A program made the position numbers and the translations under genes. Source: Komagataeibacter xylinus (GTDB lineage: Bacteria > Pseudomonadota > Alphaproteobacteria > Acetobacterales > Acetobacteraceae). From it: a stretch of DNA of 64,000 nt. Below the pieces are notes generated by a model. The model searched no databases. It was not told the origin of the DNA and saw only the letters and a list, made by a program, of their open reading frames with translations. Location: the NCBI RefSeq assembly GCF_009834365.1, contig NZ_CP041348.1, positions 652,001 through 716,000 of the forward strand, given 5' to 3'. Shown here piece by piece: positions 17,526 to 27,447 of this stretch. Within the stretch, counting starts at the first letter, position 1. Each line of letters starts with the position of its first letter.

Positions 17526-19775
17526 ATGCCGCATCGCAACCCCACCCAGACGGACCTGCTGCCCCCCGCCCCTGACGGGCGCGTGCGGGTCATGCTCACC
17601 CTGCCCTTTGCCGGGCCGCTGGACTACCTGCTGCCGCCCCGCCTGGCCGCCGCCCGCCCCGGTGATATCGTAAGCGTGCCGCTCGGCCGCCGCACCGAAA
17701 CCGGCGTGATCTGGGATGCCTCCCCCAACCTGCCGCCCGAATTCAGGCCGCCGCTCCCCAAGGAAGTCGCCACCAGCCGCCTCAAGCCCGTAGCCGCCCG
17801 CCTCGACCTGCCGCCATTACCCGCGCAGCTGCGCCAGTTCGTGGACTGGGTGGCCGCCTATACCCTCTCGCCGCCAGGCATGGTGCTGGCCATGGCGCTG
17901 CGGGCCAATGCGCTAGCCGCCCTGCCCAAGCCCAGCACGGGCTACACCCCTGCGCCCACATTGCCCGCCGACCTCCGCCTCACGCCTGCCCGCCAGAAGG
18001 TGCTTGATATTGCTGCCGCCGGGCCTGCGCTGGCCGCCGCCGAACTGGCCCGCCGGGCAGGCGTAGGGGCTGCCGTCATTCGCGGGCTGGCGCAGGCGGG
18101 TGCGCTGCAGGCGGTTGAAATCACACCCCCGCCACCCTTCGCCACACCCGATCCCGCGCATTGCCCGCCCACGCTGGGTGGCAACCAGGAAGAGGTGGCG
18201 ACCGAATTGCGGGCAAGGGTGGCCGAAGACTGCTTTTCCATCACGTTGCTGGAAGGTGTGACTGGATCTGGCAAGACCGAGATTTACATGGAGGCCATCG
18301 CCGCCTGCCTTGAGGCCGGAAAGCAGGCGCTGGTGCTGCTGCCTGAAATCGCGCTCTCGGCGCAGTGGACCGGGCGCTTTGCCCGCCGCTTTGGCGCGGA
18401 ACCCGCGCTGTGGCATTCCGACCTCGGGGCAAGGCTGCGGCGGGTGACATGGCGCGCGGTGGCCGACGGCACGGCCCGCGTGGTGGTGGGCGCGCGCTCG
18501 GCGCTGTTCCTGCCATTCGACCAGCTTGGGCTGATCATTGTTGACGAAGAGCACGAGACCGCCTTCAAGCAGGAAGATGGCGTAACCTACCACGCGCGTG
18601 ACATGGCGGTGGTGCGCGCGCGCATGAGCAAAGCCCCCATCGTGCTGGTCTCGGCCACGCCCAGCCTTGAAAGCCTGGCCAATGTGGGCGCGGGCCGCTA
18701 CCGGCACCTCAAGCTTAATGCCCGCCACGGCAACGCCACCATGCCGGTGGTGCAAACGCTGGACATGCGCGCCGACCCGCCCGAGCGCGGGCTGTTCCTC
18801 TCGCCCATGCTGACCGGCGCGATCAACGACGCCATCGGCCGGGGCGAGCAGGCCATGCTGTTCCTCAACCGCCGGGGGTACGCACCACTCACGCTGTGCC
18901 GCACCTGTGGCCACCGCATGCAGTGCCCCAACTGCACCGCATGGCTGGTTGAGCACCGCGCCCGCCATATCCTGACCTGCCACCATTGCGGGTATGACGA
19001 ACCTATTCCCCAGACCTGCCCCAAATGCGCCGATGCCGACAGCCTGACCCCCATCGGCCCCGGCGTGGAGCGCATAACGGAGGAGGCGCGCGCCACCTTT
19101 CCCGATGCACGGATTCTGGTCATGGCGAGTGATACGCTCAGCGGCCCCGCCGCCACCGCCGCTGCCGTCGAGCGCATTGCCCGGCGCGAGGTGGACCTTG
19201 TGATCGGCACCCAGATCGTGGCCAAGGGCTGGCACTTTCCGCATCTCACACTTGTTGGCATTGTCGATGCCGATCTCGGCCTTGGCGGCGGCGACCTGCG
19301 GGCCTCGGAGCGCACGGTGCAACTCCTGCATCAGGTCGCGGGCCGCGCGGGCCGCGCGGAGGCGCCGGGCCGGGTGCTGTTGCAGAGCTACGTGCCCGAC
19401 CATCCGGTCATGCAGGCGCTGGTTTCAGGTGATTTCGGCAGCTTCATGGAGCAGGAGGCCGAGCAGCGCCGCCCCGGCTTCTGGCCGCCTTATGGCAGGC
19501 TTGCCGCCGTAATCGTGAGCGCCGAAACACCTGATGCCGCCGAACTGACCGCCCGCGCCCTTGGGCAGAACGCGCCGCGGCTTGATGGCGTGCAGGTGCT
19601 GGGCCCGGCCCCGGCACCTCTGGCCATTTTGCGCGGGCGGCACCGCCACCGGCTGCTTTTGCGCGCGCGGCGCAATATTGCGGTGCAGCCCATCATGCGT
19701 GAATGGCTCAGCCGCGTGAAACCCGAGCGCGGAGCGCGGATTGACGTGGATATTGATCCGGTCTCGTTCCTGTAA
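17526..19775 (+). CDS. priA: Primosomal protein N' (replication restart helicase PriA)
   Basis: Superfamily 2 3'-5' DNA helicase that reloads the replisome at stalled forks. 749 aa. An N-terminal 3'-DNA-binding domain is followed by Walker A GVTGSGKTEIYM near residue 280, motif II VDEEHETAFKQ, the zinc-binding region with paired CxxC motifs (CRTCGHRMQCPNC, CHHCGY, CPKC) near residues 490-540, and motif VI region QVAGRAGRAE. ATG 17526 gives the family-typical N-terminus; upstream in-frame starts extend into non-coding sequence. Confidence 0.96.
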   Translation: MPHRNPTQTDLLPPAPDGRVRVMLTLPFAGPLDYLLPPRLAAARPGDIVSVPLGRRTETGVIWDASPNLPPEFRPPLPKEVATSRLKPVAARLDLPPLPAQLRQFVDWVAAYTLSPPGMVLAMALRANALAALPKPSTGYTPAPTLPADLRLTPARQKVLDIAAAGPALAAAELARRAGVGAAVIRGLAQAGALQAVEITPPPPFATPDPAHCPPTLGGNQEEVATELRARVAEDCFSITLLEGVTGSGKTEIYMEAIAACLEAGKQALVLLPEIALSAQWTGRFARRFGAEPALWHSDLGARLRRVTWRAVADGTARVVVGARSALFLPFDQLGLIIVDEEHETAFKQEDGVTYHARDMAVVRARMSKAPIVLVSATPSLESLANVGAGRYRHLKLNARHGNATMPVVQTLDMRADPPERGLFLSPMLTGAINDAIGRGEQAMLFLNRRGYAPLTLCRTCGHRMQCPNCTAWLVEHRARHILTCHHCGYDEPIPQTCPKCADADSLTPIGPGVERITEEARATFPDARILVMASDTLSGPAATAAAVERIARREVDLVIGTQIVAKGWHFPHLTLVGIVDADLGLGGGDLRASERTVQLLHQVAGRAGRAEAPGRVLLQSYVPDHPVMQALVSGDFGSFMEQEAEQRRPGFWPPYGRLAAVIVSAETPDAAELTARALGQNAPRLDGVQVLGPAPAPLAILRGRHRHRLLLRARRNIAVQPIMREWLSRVKPERGARIDVDIDPVSFL

Positions 19776-19791
19776 GCAGGACAAAACAGAT

Positions 19792-19871
19792 AAAAGTTTT
19801 TGGTGAAGCTTTTTGCAAAAAGCTTCGAAGAACGCCGCCTTTTTTGAAAAAAGGCAGCACCTCGAAAATTC
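19792..19871 (+). repeat. Intergenic hairpin repeat (copy 4)
   Basis: Near-consensus copy between the convergent ends of priA and the COG2509 flavoprotein: AAAAGTTTTTGGTGAAGC, two hairpins, CGAAGAACGCCGCC, closing AGCACCTCGAAAATT. The T-runs on both strands make a bidirectional terminator likely. Confidence 0.9.
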
Positions 19872-19884
19872 TGTTCTTATTTCT

Positions 19885-21570
19885 TTACTGCGCCTCGGTG
19901 GCATGGGTCATGCCCCGATGCAGCGCCTGCTCCACATCCCGCCCCGCCAGCGACAGGGCCACCGCCTCGGCAATGCGGATGCCATCAATGCCCGCCGAGA
20001 GAATGCCCCCGGCATAGCCCGCCCCCTCGCCTGCCGGGAACAGCCCGCGCAGGTTGATACCCTGCCCGTCCACCCCGCGCGGAATGCGCAGCGGGGAGGA
20101 AGTGCGTGTTTCCACCCCTGTCATCACCGCATCGCGCATGGAAAAGCCTGCCAGCTTGCTGTCAAAATGCGGCAGCGCCTCGCGCATGGCTGCGATGGCG
20201 AAGTCCGGCAGGCAGGTTGCAAGATCGGTCGGTGTCACGCCGGGGCGGTAGGATGGCACGACAGCGCCAAGCGTTGTGGAGGCCACGCCGTCAAGGAAGT
20301 CGCCCACCGTCTGCGCCGGTGCGAAATACGCCCCGCCACCGGCCTCGAACGCGCGGCGCTCCCACTCACGCTGGAAGGCGATGCCCGCAAGCGGCCCGCC
20401 GGGGTAGTCGCGCTCCGGCGTTACGCCGACCACCAGCCCCGCATTGGCATTGCGCTCGGCGCGGGAATACTGGCTCATACCATTGGTCACCACCTGCCCC
20501 ACCTCGGATGTTGCGGCCACCACCGTGCCGCCGGGGCACATGCAGAAGGAGTAGACCGCACGCCCGTTGCTGGCATGGTGCACCAGCTTGTAATCCGCAG
20601 CCCCCAGCAGCGGCACGGCCTCGGGCTGGCCATAGCGGGCGGTGTTGATGACCGATTGCGGGTGCTCGATGCGCACCCCGATGGAAAACGGCTTGGCCAC
20701 CATCGCAACGCCTGCCTCGTGCAATGCGCCAAACGTGTCACGCGCGCTATGGCCGATGGCCAGCACCACATGGCTGGCTGCAATCTCATCGCCATCCGCC
20801 AGGCGCAGCGCGCGGATGCGCCTGCCCCCTGCGCCATCATCACCGGTCACGAATTCGGTTACGTGCGCGCCAAAGCGGTATTCACCGCCCAGCGCCTCGA
20901 TCTCGGCGCGGATATGCTCGACCATCGACACGAGGCGGAACGTGCCGATATGCGGACGCGAAAGGTATTCGATCTCGGGCGGGGCGCCCGCGCGCACGAA
21001 TTCGGCCAGCACCTTGCGGCCATAATGGCGCGGATCGCTGACCTGGCTGTACAGCTTGCCATCGGAGAAGGTACCCGCGCCGCCTTCACCAAACTGCACG
21101 TTGCTCTCGGGGTTGAGAATGGATTTGCGCCACAGGGCAAAGGTGTCGACCGTGCGCTCGCGCACCACCTTGCCGCGCTCAAGCACCACGGGGCGCAGGC
21201 CCATCTGCGCCAGCACAAGCGCTGCCATCAGCCCGCACGGCCCCGCCCCGATCACCACCGGGCGCGTAAAGCCGGGCCGGGCGGCAAGGGCCGGGCCATC
21301 CTCCACCGCAAAACGGTAGGCGGTATCAGGCGTGGGCATGATGTTGCGCGTGCCTGCATGGACGGCAAGCACGGCGGCCTCGTCACGCACGGCGCAGTCC
21401 ACGGTATAGACCAGCATCACGCGGTGCCGGTGGCGGGCATCATGACCGCGGCGGAAGATGGTGATGGCTTCAATATCCGCCCGCGCCACACCCAGCCGCT
21501 CGGCCACCGCCTGTTCCAGTGCGGCTTCGTCATGCGCGATGGGCAGGCGCAGTTCGGTCAGTCGGATCAT
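19885..21570 (-). CDS. FAD-dependent oxidoreductase, COG2509 type
   Basis: 561 aa. The N-terminal 90 residues form a small alpha/beta domain with RRGHDAR, typical of this group. The FAD fold follows at VVIGAGPCGLMAALVLA near residue 98, then FGEGGAGTFSDGKLYSQ near residue 165 and PAGEGAGYAGGILSAG with DGIRIAEA at the C-terminus. Relatives are widely conserved but have no proven reaction. Start MIRLTELRLP at 21570; upstream in-frame starts add residues without family likeness. Divergent from the first CDF transporter. Confidence 0.85.
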   Translation of the reverse strand: MIRLTELRLPIAHDEAALEQAVAERLGVARADIEAITIFRRGHDARHRHRVMLVYTVDCAVRDEAAVLAVHAGTRNIMPTPDTAYRFAVEDGPALAARPGFTRPVVIGAGPCGLMAALVLAQMGLRPVVLERGKVVRERTVDTFALWRKSILNPESNVQFGEGGAGTFSDGKLYSQVSDPRHYGRKVLAEFVRAGAPPEIEYLSRPHIGTFRLVSMVEHIRAEIEALGGEYRFGAHVTEFVTGDDGAGGRRIRALRLADGDEIAASHVVLAIGHSARDTFGALHEAGVAMVAKPFSIGVRIEHPQSVINTARYGQPEAVPLLGAADYKLVHHASNGRAVYSFCMCPGGTVVAATSEVGQVVTNGMSQYSRAERNANAGLVVGVTPERDYPGGPLAGIAFQREWERRAFEAGGGAYFAPAQTVGDFLDGVASTTLGAVVPSYRPGVTPTDLATCLPDFAIAAMREALPHFDSKLAGFSMRDAVMTGVETRTSSPLRIPRGVDGQGINLRGLFPAGEGAGYAGGILSAGIDGIRIAEAVALSLAGRDVEQALHRGMTHATEAQ

Positions 21571-21706
21571 GGGGCGGGTTTCCGTGGCTGATGGCAGTGC
21601 GGGAGCCATATCACGCCGGGGCGCCGCACAGGAATGTGCTAAATGCTGGTGACGCACGGTAACCTTCTGCTAGGAAGGCGGCGATACCCTGCCCCTCACG
21701 ATCAAT

Positions 21707-22819
21707 ATGGATTCAGGCCCCATGGGCGAATGCCAGCACAACCATGGCGCGGATGGCCATGACCACTCCCATGACCATGCCGCCCCGCCAGCGCATGCTC
21801 CCGCCTGCAATGGCCACGACCATGCGCATGATGCCCATGCGGGCCACGATCACGCTGACCACGGGCATGATGGCGACTGCGGGCACGACCACGGGCATGG
21901 CGGGCTGTTCGGCCACCGCCATGTGCACACGCCGGCCTCCTATGGCCGGGCGTTCGCCATCGGTATTGCACTCAACCTTGTCTATGTGGCGGGCGAGGCA
22001 GTGTGGGGCGTGCGCAGCCATGCGCTCTCGCTGCTGGCCGATGCGGGGCATAACCTGTCGGACGTGCTGGCCCTTGGGGCCGCATGGCTGGCCGAGGTGC
22101 TCTCGCGCCGCTCGCCCACTGCCAATTTTACCTACGGGCTGCGCCGCTCCTCCATTCTTGCAGCCCTTGGCAATGCCGTGGCCCTGCTTGTGGTGACCGG
22201 CGGCATCATGTGGGAGGCCGTGCTGCGGCTGATCCACCCGCACCCGGTGGCAGGCGTTGCGGTGATGGTGGTGGCCGGAATCGGCATTGTGGTGAACGGG
22301 CTGACAGCCCTGCTGTTTGCCAGCGGCGGCAGGAAGGACCTCAACCTGCATGGCGCGTTCCTGCACATGGCATCCGACGCGCTGATGTCGCTGGCCGTGG
22401 TGGCAGGCGGCGGCCTGATCCTGCTGACCGGCTGGCTGCGCATCGATCCCGTCATCTGCCTTGTGGTGTCGCTGTCCATCATTCTCGCCACATGGTCGCT
22501 GCTGCGCGATTCGCTCGACATGGCGCTTGACCGCGTGCCGCGCGGCATCGACCCCGCGGCTGTCGATGCCTTCCTGCGCACGCTGCCCGGTGTGTGCGAC
22601 CTGCATGACCTGCACATCTGGCCCATCAGCACCACCGAAACCGCGCTCACCGTTCACCTCGTGCGTGAGGCGGGCGAGCAGGGCCACGCCCCTGATGGCC
22701 TGCTGAACCGCGCTGCCAGCGAGCTGCAGGCCCGCTTTGGTATTGTTCATCCCACCTTGCAGATCGAGACCCTGACCGATGCCAACCAGTGCATTCTGGC
22801 CGAAGCCCACTCCGTCTGA
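21707..22819 (+). CDS. Cation diffusion facilitator, His-rich N-terminus (ZitB/DmeF type)
   Basis: Inner-membrane divalent metal/proton antiporter exporting Zn, Co or similar ions. 370 aa. The first 75 residues are extremely His/Asp/Gly-rich (more than 20 His, for example HDHSHDHAA and GHDHGHGG) and probably bind metal. Six membrane spans carry the transport-site motifs LLADAGHNLSDVLAL (span 2) and HMASDALMSL (span 5), and a cytoplasmic domain of about 80 residues follows. ATG 21707 was chosen; ATG 21722 is nearly equivalent. The next gene is another CDF. Confidence 0.9.
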   Translation: MDSGPMGECQHNHGADGHDHSHDHAAPPAHAPACNGHDHAHDAHAGHDHADHGHDGDCGHDHGHGGLFGHRHVHTPASYGRAFAIGIALNLVYVAGEAVWGVRSHALSLLADAGHNLSDVLALGAAWLAEVLSRRSPTANFTYGLRRSSILAALGNAVALLVVTGGIMWEAVLRLIHPHPVAGVAVMVVAGIGIVVNGLTALLFASGGRKDLNLHGAFLHMASDALMSLAVVAGGGLILLTGWLRIDPVICLVVSLSIILATWSLLRDSLDMALDRVPRGIDPAAVDAFLRTLPGVCDLHDLHIWPISTTETALTVHLVREAGEQGHAPDGLLNRAASELQARFGIVHPTLQIETLTDANQCILAEAHSV

Positions 22820-22841
22820 TCGCAAGGACACCCTGTTCAGC

Positions 22842-23744
22842 ATGTTCTCCCGTACCGACCCCAAGATCCGCGCGGCCTGGTGCAGCGTTGCCGTAAGCCT
22901 CATCGCCCTGGGCATGAAATATGCCGCATGGCGGGTTACAGACAGCATCGCGCTGTATTCCGATGCCATCGAGACCATCATCAACGTGGTCTCCGCCGTG
23001 GCCGGGCTGTGGGCGCTGCGGGTGGCGAGCCTGCCGCCCGACCACAACCACACCTATGGTCACTACAAGGCCGAATACCTCTCTGCCGTGGCGGAAGGGG
23101 TGCTGGTGGTCATTACCGCCATCACCATCGCGCATGAGGCGTGGATCGGCTTCCAGCACATGCATGCGCCGCAGGATTCGCTGCTGGGTATCGCGCTCAA
23201 TGGCGGCGCGGGCGTGCTCAACCTGGCGTGGGGGCTGTTCCTGCTGCGGCTGGGACGCGCGCGCCATTCACCCGCTTTGGTGGCCAGCGGGCACCATGTG
23301 CTGTCCGATGTCTGGACATCGGCGGTGCTGATCACGGGGTTCGTGCTGATTCCGCTGACCGGCTTCTTGTGGCTCGACCCGCTGCTCGCCGCCCTGATTG
23401 CGGTGAACGTGCTGCGCACAGGGTGGGAGATGATGCGCACCTCCATCGCGGGGCTGATGGACGAGGCCCCCAATTCCGAGACACTGGGCGAGATCCGTTC
23501 CATCATCTCGCACACCGCCACCGGCGCGATGGAGGCGCATGACATCCGCGCGCGCATCGTGGGTGCCATGACGTTTATCGAGTTTCATCTTGTCGTGCCC
23601 GGTGCCATGAGCGTAGAGGAAGCCCACCACATATGCGACCGGGTGGAAGAGGGCCTGCGCGCGGGGCTGGGCGATGCGCTGATCAATATTCATGTCGAGC
23701 CCGAGCGCAAGGCCAAGCATACCGGTGTGCTGGTACTACCCTGA
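22842..23744 (+). CDS. Second cation diffusion facilitator (FieF/MMT type)
   Basis: 300 aa, six predicted spans. Transport-site residues are visible in ALYSDAIETIINVVSA (span 2, Asp and Glu positions) and SGHHVLSDVWTS (span 5). The cytoplasmic domain with HDIRAR, EFHLVVP and NIHVEPE is typical of Fe/Zn/Mn-type CDFs. There is no His-rich tail, unlike its neighbour. It begins 22 bp past the first CDF stop and is probably cotranscribed, so two antiporters of different metal range or affinity may be made together. ATG 22842 is preferred. Confidence 0.88.
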   Translation: MFSRTDPKIRAAWCSVAVSLIALGMKYAAWRVTDSIALYSDAIETIINVVSAVAGLWALRVASLPPDHNHTYGHYKAEYLSAVAEGVLVVITAITIAHEAWIGFQHMHAPQDSLLGIALNGGAGVLNLAWGLFLLRLGRARHSPALVASGHHVLSDVWTSAVLITGFVLIPLTGFLWLDPLLAALIAVNVLRTGWEMMRTSIAGLMDEAPNSETLGEIRSIISHTATGAMEAHDIRARIVGAMTFIEFHLVVPGAMSVEEAHHICDRVEEGLRAGLGDALINIHVEPERKAKHTGVLVLP

Positions 23745-23876
23745 CCTGGCAGAAAGGGCGGATATTCTGCAAATGACCGCCTGACCTGCGATAAATGCCA
23801 CCCCTGCCGCGAAACCGGACGGCCTGAACCCGGTTTTACCCGTTTCAGGGCAGTTGCTGAAAGTACGTTACCGGGC

Positions 23877-25247
23877 ATGCGAACCGACCTTACCGAGATA
23901 CGCCGGAAACACATGCGCCACCTGCGCCGTTCCGCGCGGATCACCACCGAGCAGTGGCGGCGCAAGATCGCGTGCTGGGCTGCAGCCGTGGTAGTGGGCG
24001 TGGTGGCGGTGGGCTTTGCCATGGCCGCTGATGCGGCGGCGAGCCTGCGCACGCACATCATCGCGTTCAACCCGTGGCTCATGCTGGTGCTGACACCGGG
24101 CGGGCTTGCGCTTTCAACGTGGCTGACGCGCACCTGGTTTCGTGGCGCGCAGGGCAGCGGCATACCGCAGACCATTGCCACGCTGCACCTTGAAAATTTC
24201 GCCATTGTCGACCGGCTGCTGTCGCTGCGGGTGGCGGCAGGCAAGATCGTGCTGACCTCGCTGGGGCTGGTGGCGGGCGCGTCCATCGGGCGCGAGGGGC
24301 CGAGCGTGCAGATCGGCGCGGCCATCATGCATGCGTGCGGACGGTGGCTCAACCTGTCCACCATCAGCATGCGGCGCGGGCTGATCCTGGCGGGCGGGGC
24401 TTCGGGTGTGTCAGCCGCGTTCAACACGCCGCTGGCAGGCATCGTGTTCGCCATCGAGGAGCTCAGCCACTCGTTTGAGCAGCGCACCAGCGGCACCATG
24501 CTCACCGGCGTCATCCTGTCGGGTGTGACGGCCATCGCCCTTGTGGGCAATTACAGCTATTTCGGCCACACGGATGTGGTCGTGCCCATTGGCATCAGCT
24601 GGATCGCGGTGCCGACCTGCGGCATTCTGGGCGGCATTGGCGGGGGCGTGTTCTCGGCCATTCTCATCCGCGCAACGCGCGGCCTGCCCGGCGGGCTGGG
24701 GCGCTTTGCCAAGGGGCGGCCCGTGGCGTTTGCCGCCGTGTGCGGGCTTTTGCTGGCCATACTGGGCATTGCCTCGGGCGGGATCACCTATGGCACCGGC
24801 TATTATCAGGCGCATGAAATCATCGATGGGCGGACGCATTATCCCGCCTCGTTCTTCATCCTGAAATTCATCGCCACCATCATCTCCTACTGCTCGGGCA
24901 TTCCGGGCGGGCTGTTTGCGCCCTCGCTTGCCATCGGGGCCGGGTTTGGCGGCTGGGTGGCGCAGTTCCTGCCGCACACCACGCCGGGTGCCGTGGTACT
25001 GCTGGGCACGGTGGCGTATTTCTCCGCCGTGGTGCAGTCACCGCTGACGGCCTCGGTCATTGTCATGGAAATGTGTGACAACCAGCAGGTCACGCTGGCG
25101 CTGCTGGCGACGTCGTTCCTGGCCTATGGCGTATCGCGCATGATCTGTTCGCAGCCGCTCTACGCGGCTCTGGCCGAAGCGTTTCTTGATGGCATGGCCT
25201 CTGCCCCCAAGCCCCCGCCCGCGATCAGGGCGGCTGCAAAACAATAG
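23877..25247 (+). CDS. CLC-family chloride channel/antiporter
   Basis: Inner-membrane Cl-/H+ exchanger or channel, 456 aa, with about 10-12 spans. Selectivity motifs are in order: GSGIPQT near residue 93, GREGPSVQIG near residue 144 with the gating Glu, and GGLFAPSLAIGAG near residue 350. IEEL near residue 190 matches the position of the proton glutamate in transporter-type CLCs, favouring an antiporter. In acetic acid bacteria such a protein may help against acid, which is inference. It ends directly at a hairpin repeat. Confidence 0.9.
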   Translation: MRTDLTEIRRKHMRHLRRSARITTEQWRRKIACWAAAVVVGVVAVGFAMAADAAASLRTHIIAFNPWLMLVLTPGGLALSTWLTRTWFRGAQGSGIPQTIATLHLENFAIVDRLLSLRVAAGKIVLTSLGLVAGASIGREGPSVQIGAAIMHACGRWLNLSTISMRRGLILAGGASGVSAAFNTPLAGIVFAIEELSHSFEQRTSGTMLTGVILSGVTAIALVGNYSYFGHTDVVVPIGISWIAVPTCGILGGIGGGVFSAILIRATRGLPGGLGRFAKGRPVAFAAVCGLLLAILGIASGGITYGTGYYQAHEIIDGRTHYPASFFILKFIATIISYCSGIPGGLFAPSLAIGAGFGGWVAQFLPHTTPGAVVLLGTVAYFSAVVQSPLTASVIVMEMCDNQQVTLALLATSFLAYGVSRMICSQPLYAALAEAFLDGMASAPKPPPAIRAAAKQ

Positions 25248-25325
25248 AAGTTTTTGGTGAAGCTTTTTTCAAAAAGCTTCGAAGAACGCCGCCTTTTTGA
25301 AAAAAGGCGGCACCCAGAAACTTTC
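25248..25325 (+). repeat. Intergenic hairpin repeat (copy 5, best copy)
   Basis: Reference copy. Outer arms AAGTTTTTGGTG and CACCCAGAAACTTT are roughly complementary. They enclose hairpin 1 (AAGCTTTTTTCAAAAAGCTT), the spacer CGAAGAAC and hairpin 2 (GCCGCCTTTTTGAAAAAAGG plus CGGC). It lies between the convergent CLC and GT4 genes and touches both stop codons. Confidence 0.93.
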
Positions 25326-26361
25326 ATTCGTTTTTCGCCTGTAGCACCCGATCATAGAAGGCCAACCATTGGTTGGTTACGGCCTGCGGCGTAAAGCCTG
25401 CCTCGTAATCGCGCGTGCCGCCAGCCGCAATACGCGCGGCAAGGGCGGGATCATCGATCACCGCGCGGATGGCCGTAGCCAGCGCCGGTGCATCATCTAT
25501 GGGCACCAGCATGCCGTTTTCACCGTTGCGGATATGGGCGCGCGGGCCGTCCGCCGCACAGGCAACCAGCGGCACGCCCGCTGACCAGGCATCGAGAATG
25601 ACGGTGCCGAACGGCTCATAGCGCGAAGGCAGCACGCACAGGTCGGCTGCCGCCAGCAAGGCCCCCCGATCCGAGCGCCAGCCCAGAAAATGCACCCGAT
25701 CCGCTACCCCCAGTCGCGCCGCCTGCGCCCCAAGGGCCGCGCGCAGTTCGCCCTCGCCTGCCAGCCATACATGGCAGCGCGGCAGGGTGGGCAGCGCATC
25801 AAGCAGGGTTTCCAGCCCCTTGGCCGGGTGCAGGCGCGAAAGCACCAGCAGCACCGGGGCATCGGGCGGCGTATCAAGCGCCTGCCGGGATACCGGCGGC
25901 TGTGGTTTGACGGAGGGGAACGTGGGAATATAGGCCACGCGGTCCGCTGGCGCACCACGCGCGACCATAGAGGCCGCCATATCCGCCGTGCAGCCCACAA
26001 ACCAGTCGCAATGCGCAAACGGGCGCAGGTCCTTGTAATTGCCGAACCAGCCAATCACCGGCACCCCGGTGTCCGCAGGCACGATCTCGGCCGCGCGGCG
26101 CAGCCAGCAGTGAATGATGTCGGGCTGCATGTGCCCGATCAGCCGCCGCAGGGCATGCCGGGCGGCAGGACGCAACGGCAGGCGCAGCGGGGCGGTATGC
26201 ACGTCCATGCCCGCCGCCCGCATGGCGGGCACGCGCGGGGCTGCGGGGTGCATGACCACGCCCTGTTCAAGCCCTGCCTCATGCAGGCTGCACATGACAT
26301 CGGTGGCATAAAGCTCCGCTCCGCCATTGCCCTTCGCCGCCATGACATGCAGCACCCGCAT
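25324..26361 (-). CDS. Glycosyltransferase family 4 (GT-B)
   Basis: Cytoplasmic retaining glycosyltransferase of 345 aa using a nucleotide-sugar donor. N-terminal VMAAKGNGGAELYA is the usual acceptor-side glycine loop. The C-terminal domain has LVLSRLHPAKGLETLL near residue 180 and the donor site SRYEPFGTVILDAW near residue 265 (E-x7-D instead of E-x7-E). Acceptor and product are unknown. It is last in the CobW-WD40 gene run, 24 bp after the WD40 gene. Confidence 0.86.
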   Translation of the reverse strand: MRVLHVMAAKGNGGAELYATDVMCSLHEAGLEQGVVMHPAAPRVPAMRAAGMDVHTAPLRLPLRPAARHALRRLIGHMQPDIIHCWLRRAAEIVPADTGVPVIGWFGNYKDLRPFAHCDWFVGCTADMAASMVARGAPADRVAYIPTFPSVKPQPPVSRQALDTPPDAPVLLVLSRLHPAKGLETLLDALPTLPRCHVWLAGEGELRAALGAQAARLGVADRVHFLGWRSDRGALLAAADLCVLPSRYEPFGTVILDAWSAGVPLVACAADGPRAHIRNGENGMLVPIDDAPALATAIRAVIDDPALAARIAAGGTRDYEAGFTPQAVTNQWLAFYDRVLQAKNE

Positions 26362-26385
26362 GCGTTTTCCCGCCCCCTTGCTGCT

Positions 26386-27447
26386 TTATTTGGCCGACAG
26401 GTCGATCACGGCGGCGCGGCCATCTTCCGTACCAAACGCCAGCGCACAGCCATCGGGGCTGAAGGCAAGCGCGGTCACGGCCCCCTCGCCCGCCATGCTG
26501 ACCGGCAGCAGGCGCTGGGCATTGGTATCGACCATCAGCACCGCGCCATCGGCAAAGCCTGCGGCCACGATGTCATGCACCGGGTGGCAGGCAACATGGG
26601 TGCACATGATGCCGGGAATGCCGCCAGCCTCCGCCGGTGGCTTGCCCATCGGGCCGCCACCAAAAAACGGCCACATCACGATGGTGTCCGCCCCGCTGGT
26701 CACCAGCCATTTGCCATTGCGCGTAAAGGCCATGGACTGCACCTTCGACGGGTAGCCGCTCATGCGCATGTTGTGCCCATCCGACAGCCGCCAGCCATGC
26801 AGTTCCGATTCCTGCATGGAAGTGACCAGCGCCTCGCCAGTGGGATGGATGGCAATGCCGATATGGCTGCCCTTCCATTCCAGCTGACGGGGGTTATCCA
26901 CCTTGGCCTGCACGAACCACATCGATGCGCCATTGTAGTGCGAGGCCGCGATGCGCTTGCCCTTGGCGTCAAACACGATGCCGCTGACGGTGGAGGGATG
27001 TTCGAGCACCTTGAGCGTGTCGCAGCCCGCCGCATCACGCAGTTCGACCTGCTTGCCGGATGCAAAGGCGATCACGCCACCCTTGTCACCCGCCCAGGTG
27101 GTGATGTGCTCGATCCAGCGCCGCCCCTTTGCCAGTTCGCTCACGGTGCCATCGGCGGCAATACGGCGCAGGCTATTGTCATCGCCGCCGGTCAGGAAGC
27201 CGGTGGGGGCAGCATCGGGGGCGATGGACAGCACCGAGCCGTCATGCACGGTCTGCACATCCCACGCATCCGACCGGCCCCAGTCGGCGCGATTGGCCAC
27301 CATCACGTCGCCCTCGGCCGTGGCGAAGGCGATCTGCTGGCTGTCACGCGCAATGGCGCAGCCGGTGATCTGGCCTTCAAGCTGGCGCTGCGCCCCCCGG
27401 CGTTCGAGCAGCGAGGGGGGCATGGTGTCGTTCATGGTGCCGCTCAT
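26386..27447 (-). CDS. WD40 repeat protein, partner of the CobW GTPase
   Basis: 353 aa folding as a single beta-propeller; about seven degenerate repeats are visible (for example TGCAIARDSQQIAFATAEG, SIAPDAAPTGFLTGGDD, VTALAFSPDGCALAFGTEDG). There is no signal peptide, so it is cytoplasmic. Its start overlaps the CobW stop as ATGA, so the two are made together. The same pairing is frequent in alphaproteobacteria and suggests a scaffold or accessory role in metal delivery, but no function is established. Confidence 0.8.
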   Translation of the reverse strand: MSGTMNDTMPPSLLERRGAQRQLEGQITGCAIARDSQQIAFATAEGDVMVANRADWGRSDAWDVQTVHDGSVLSIAPDAAPTGFLTGGDDNSLRRIAADGTVSELAKGRRWIEHITTWAGDKGGVIAFASGKQVELRDAAGCDTLKVLEHPSTVSGIVFDAKGKRIAASHYNGASMWFVQAKVDNPRQLEWKGSHIGIAIHPTGEALVTSMQESELHGWRLSDGHNMRMSGYPSKVQSMAFTRNGKWLVTSGADTIVMWPFFGGGPMGKPPAEAGGIPGIMCTHVACHPVHDIVAAGFADGAVLMVDTNAQRLLPVSMAGEGAVTALAFSPDGCALAFGTEDGRAAVIDLSAK

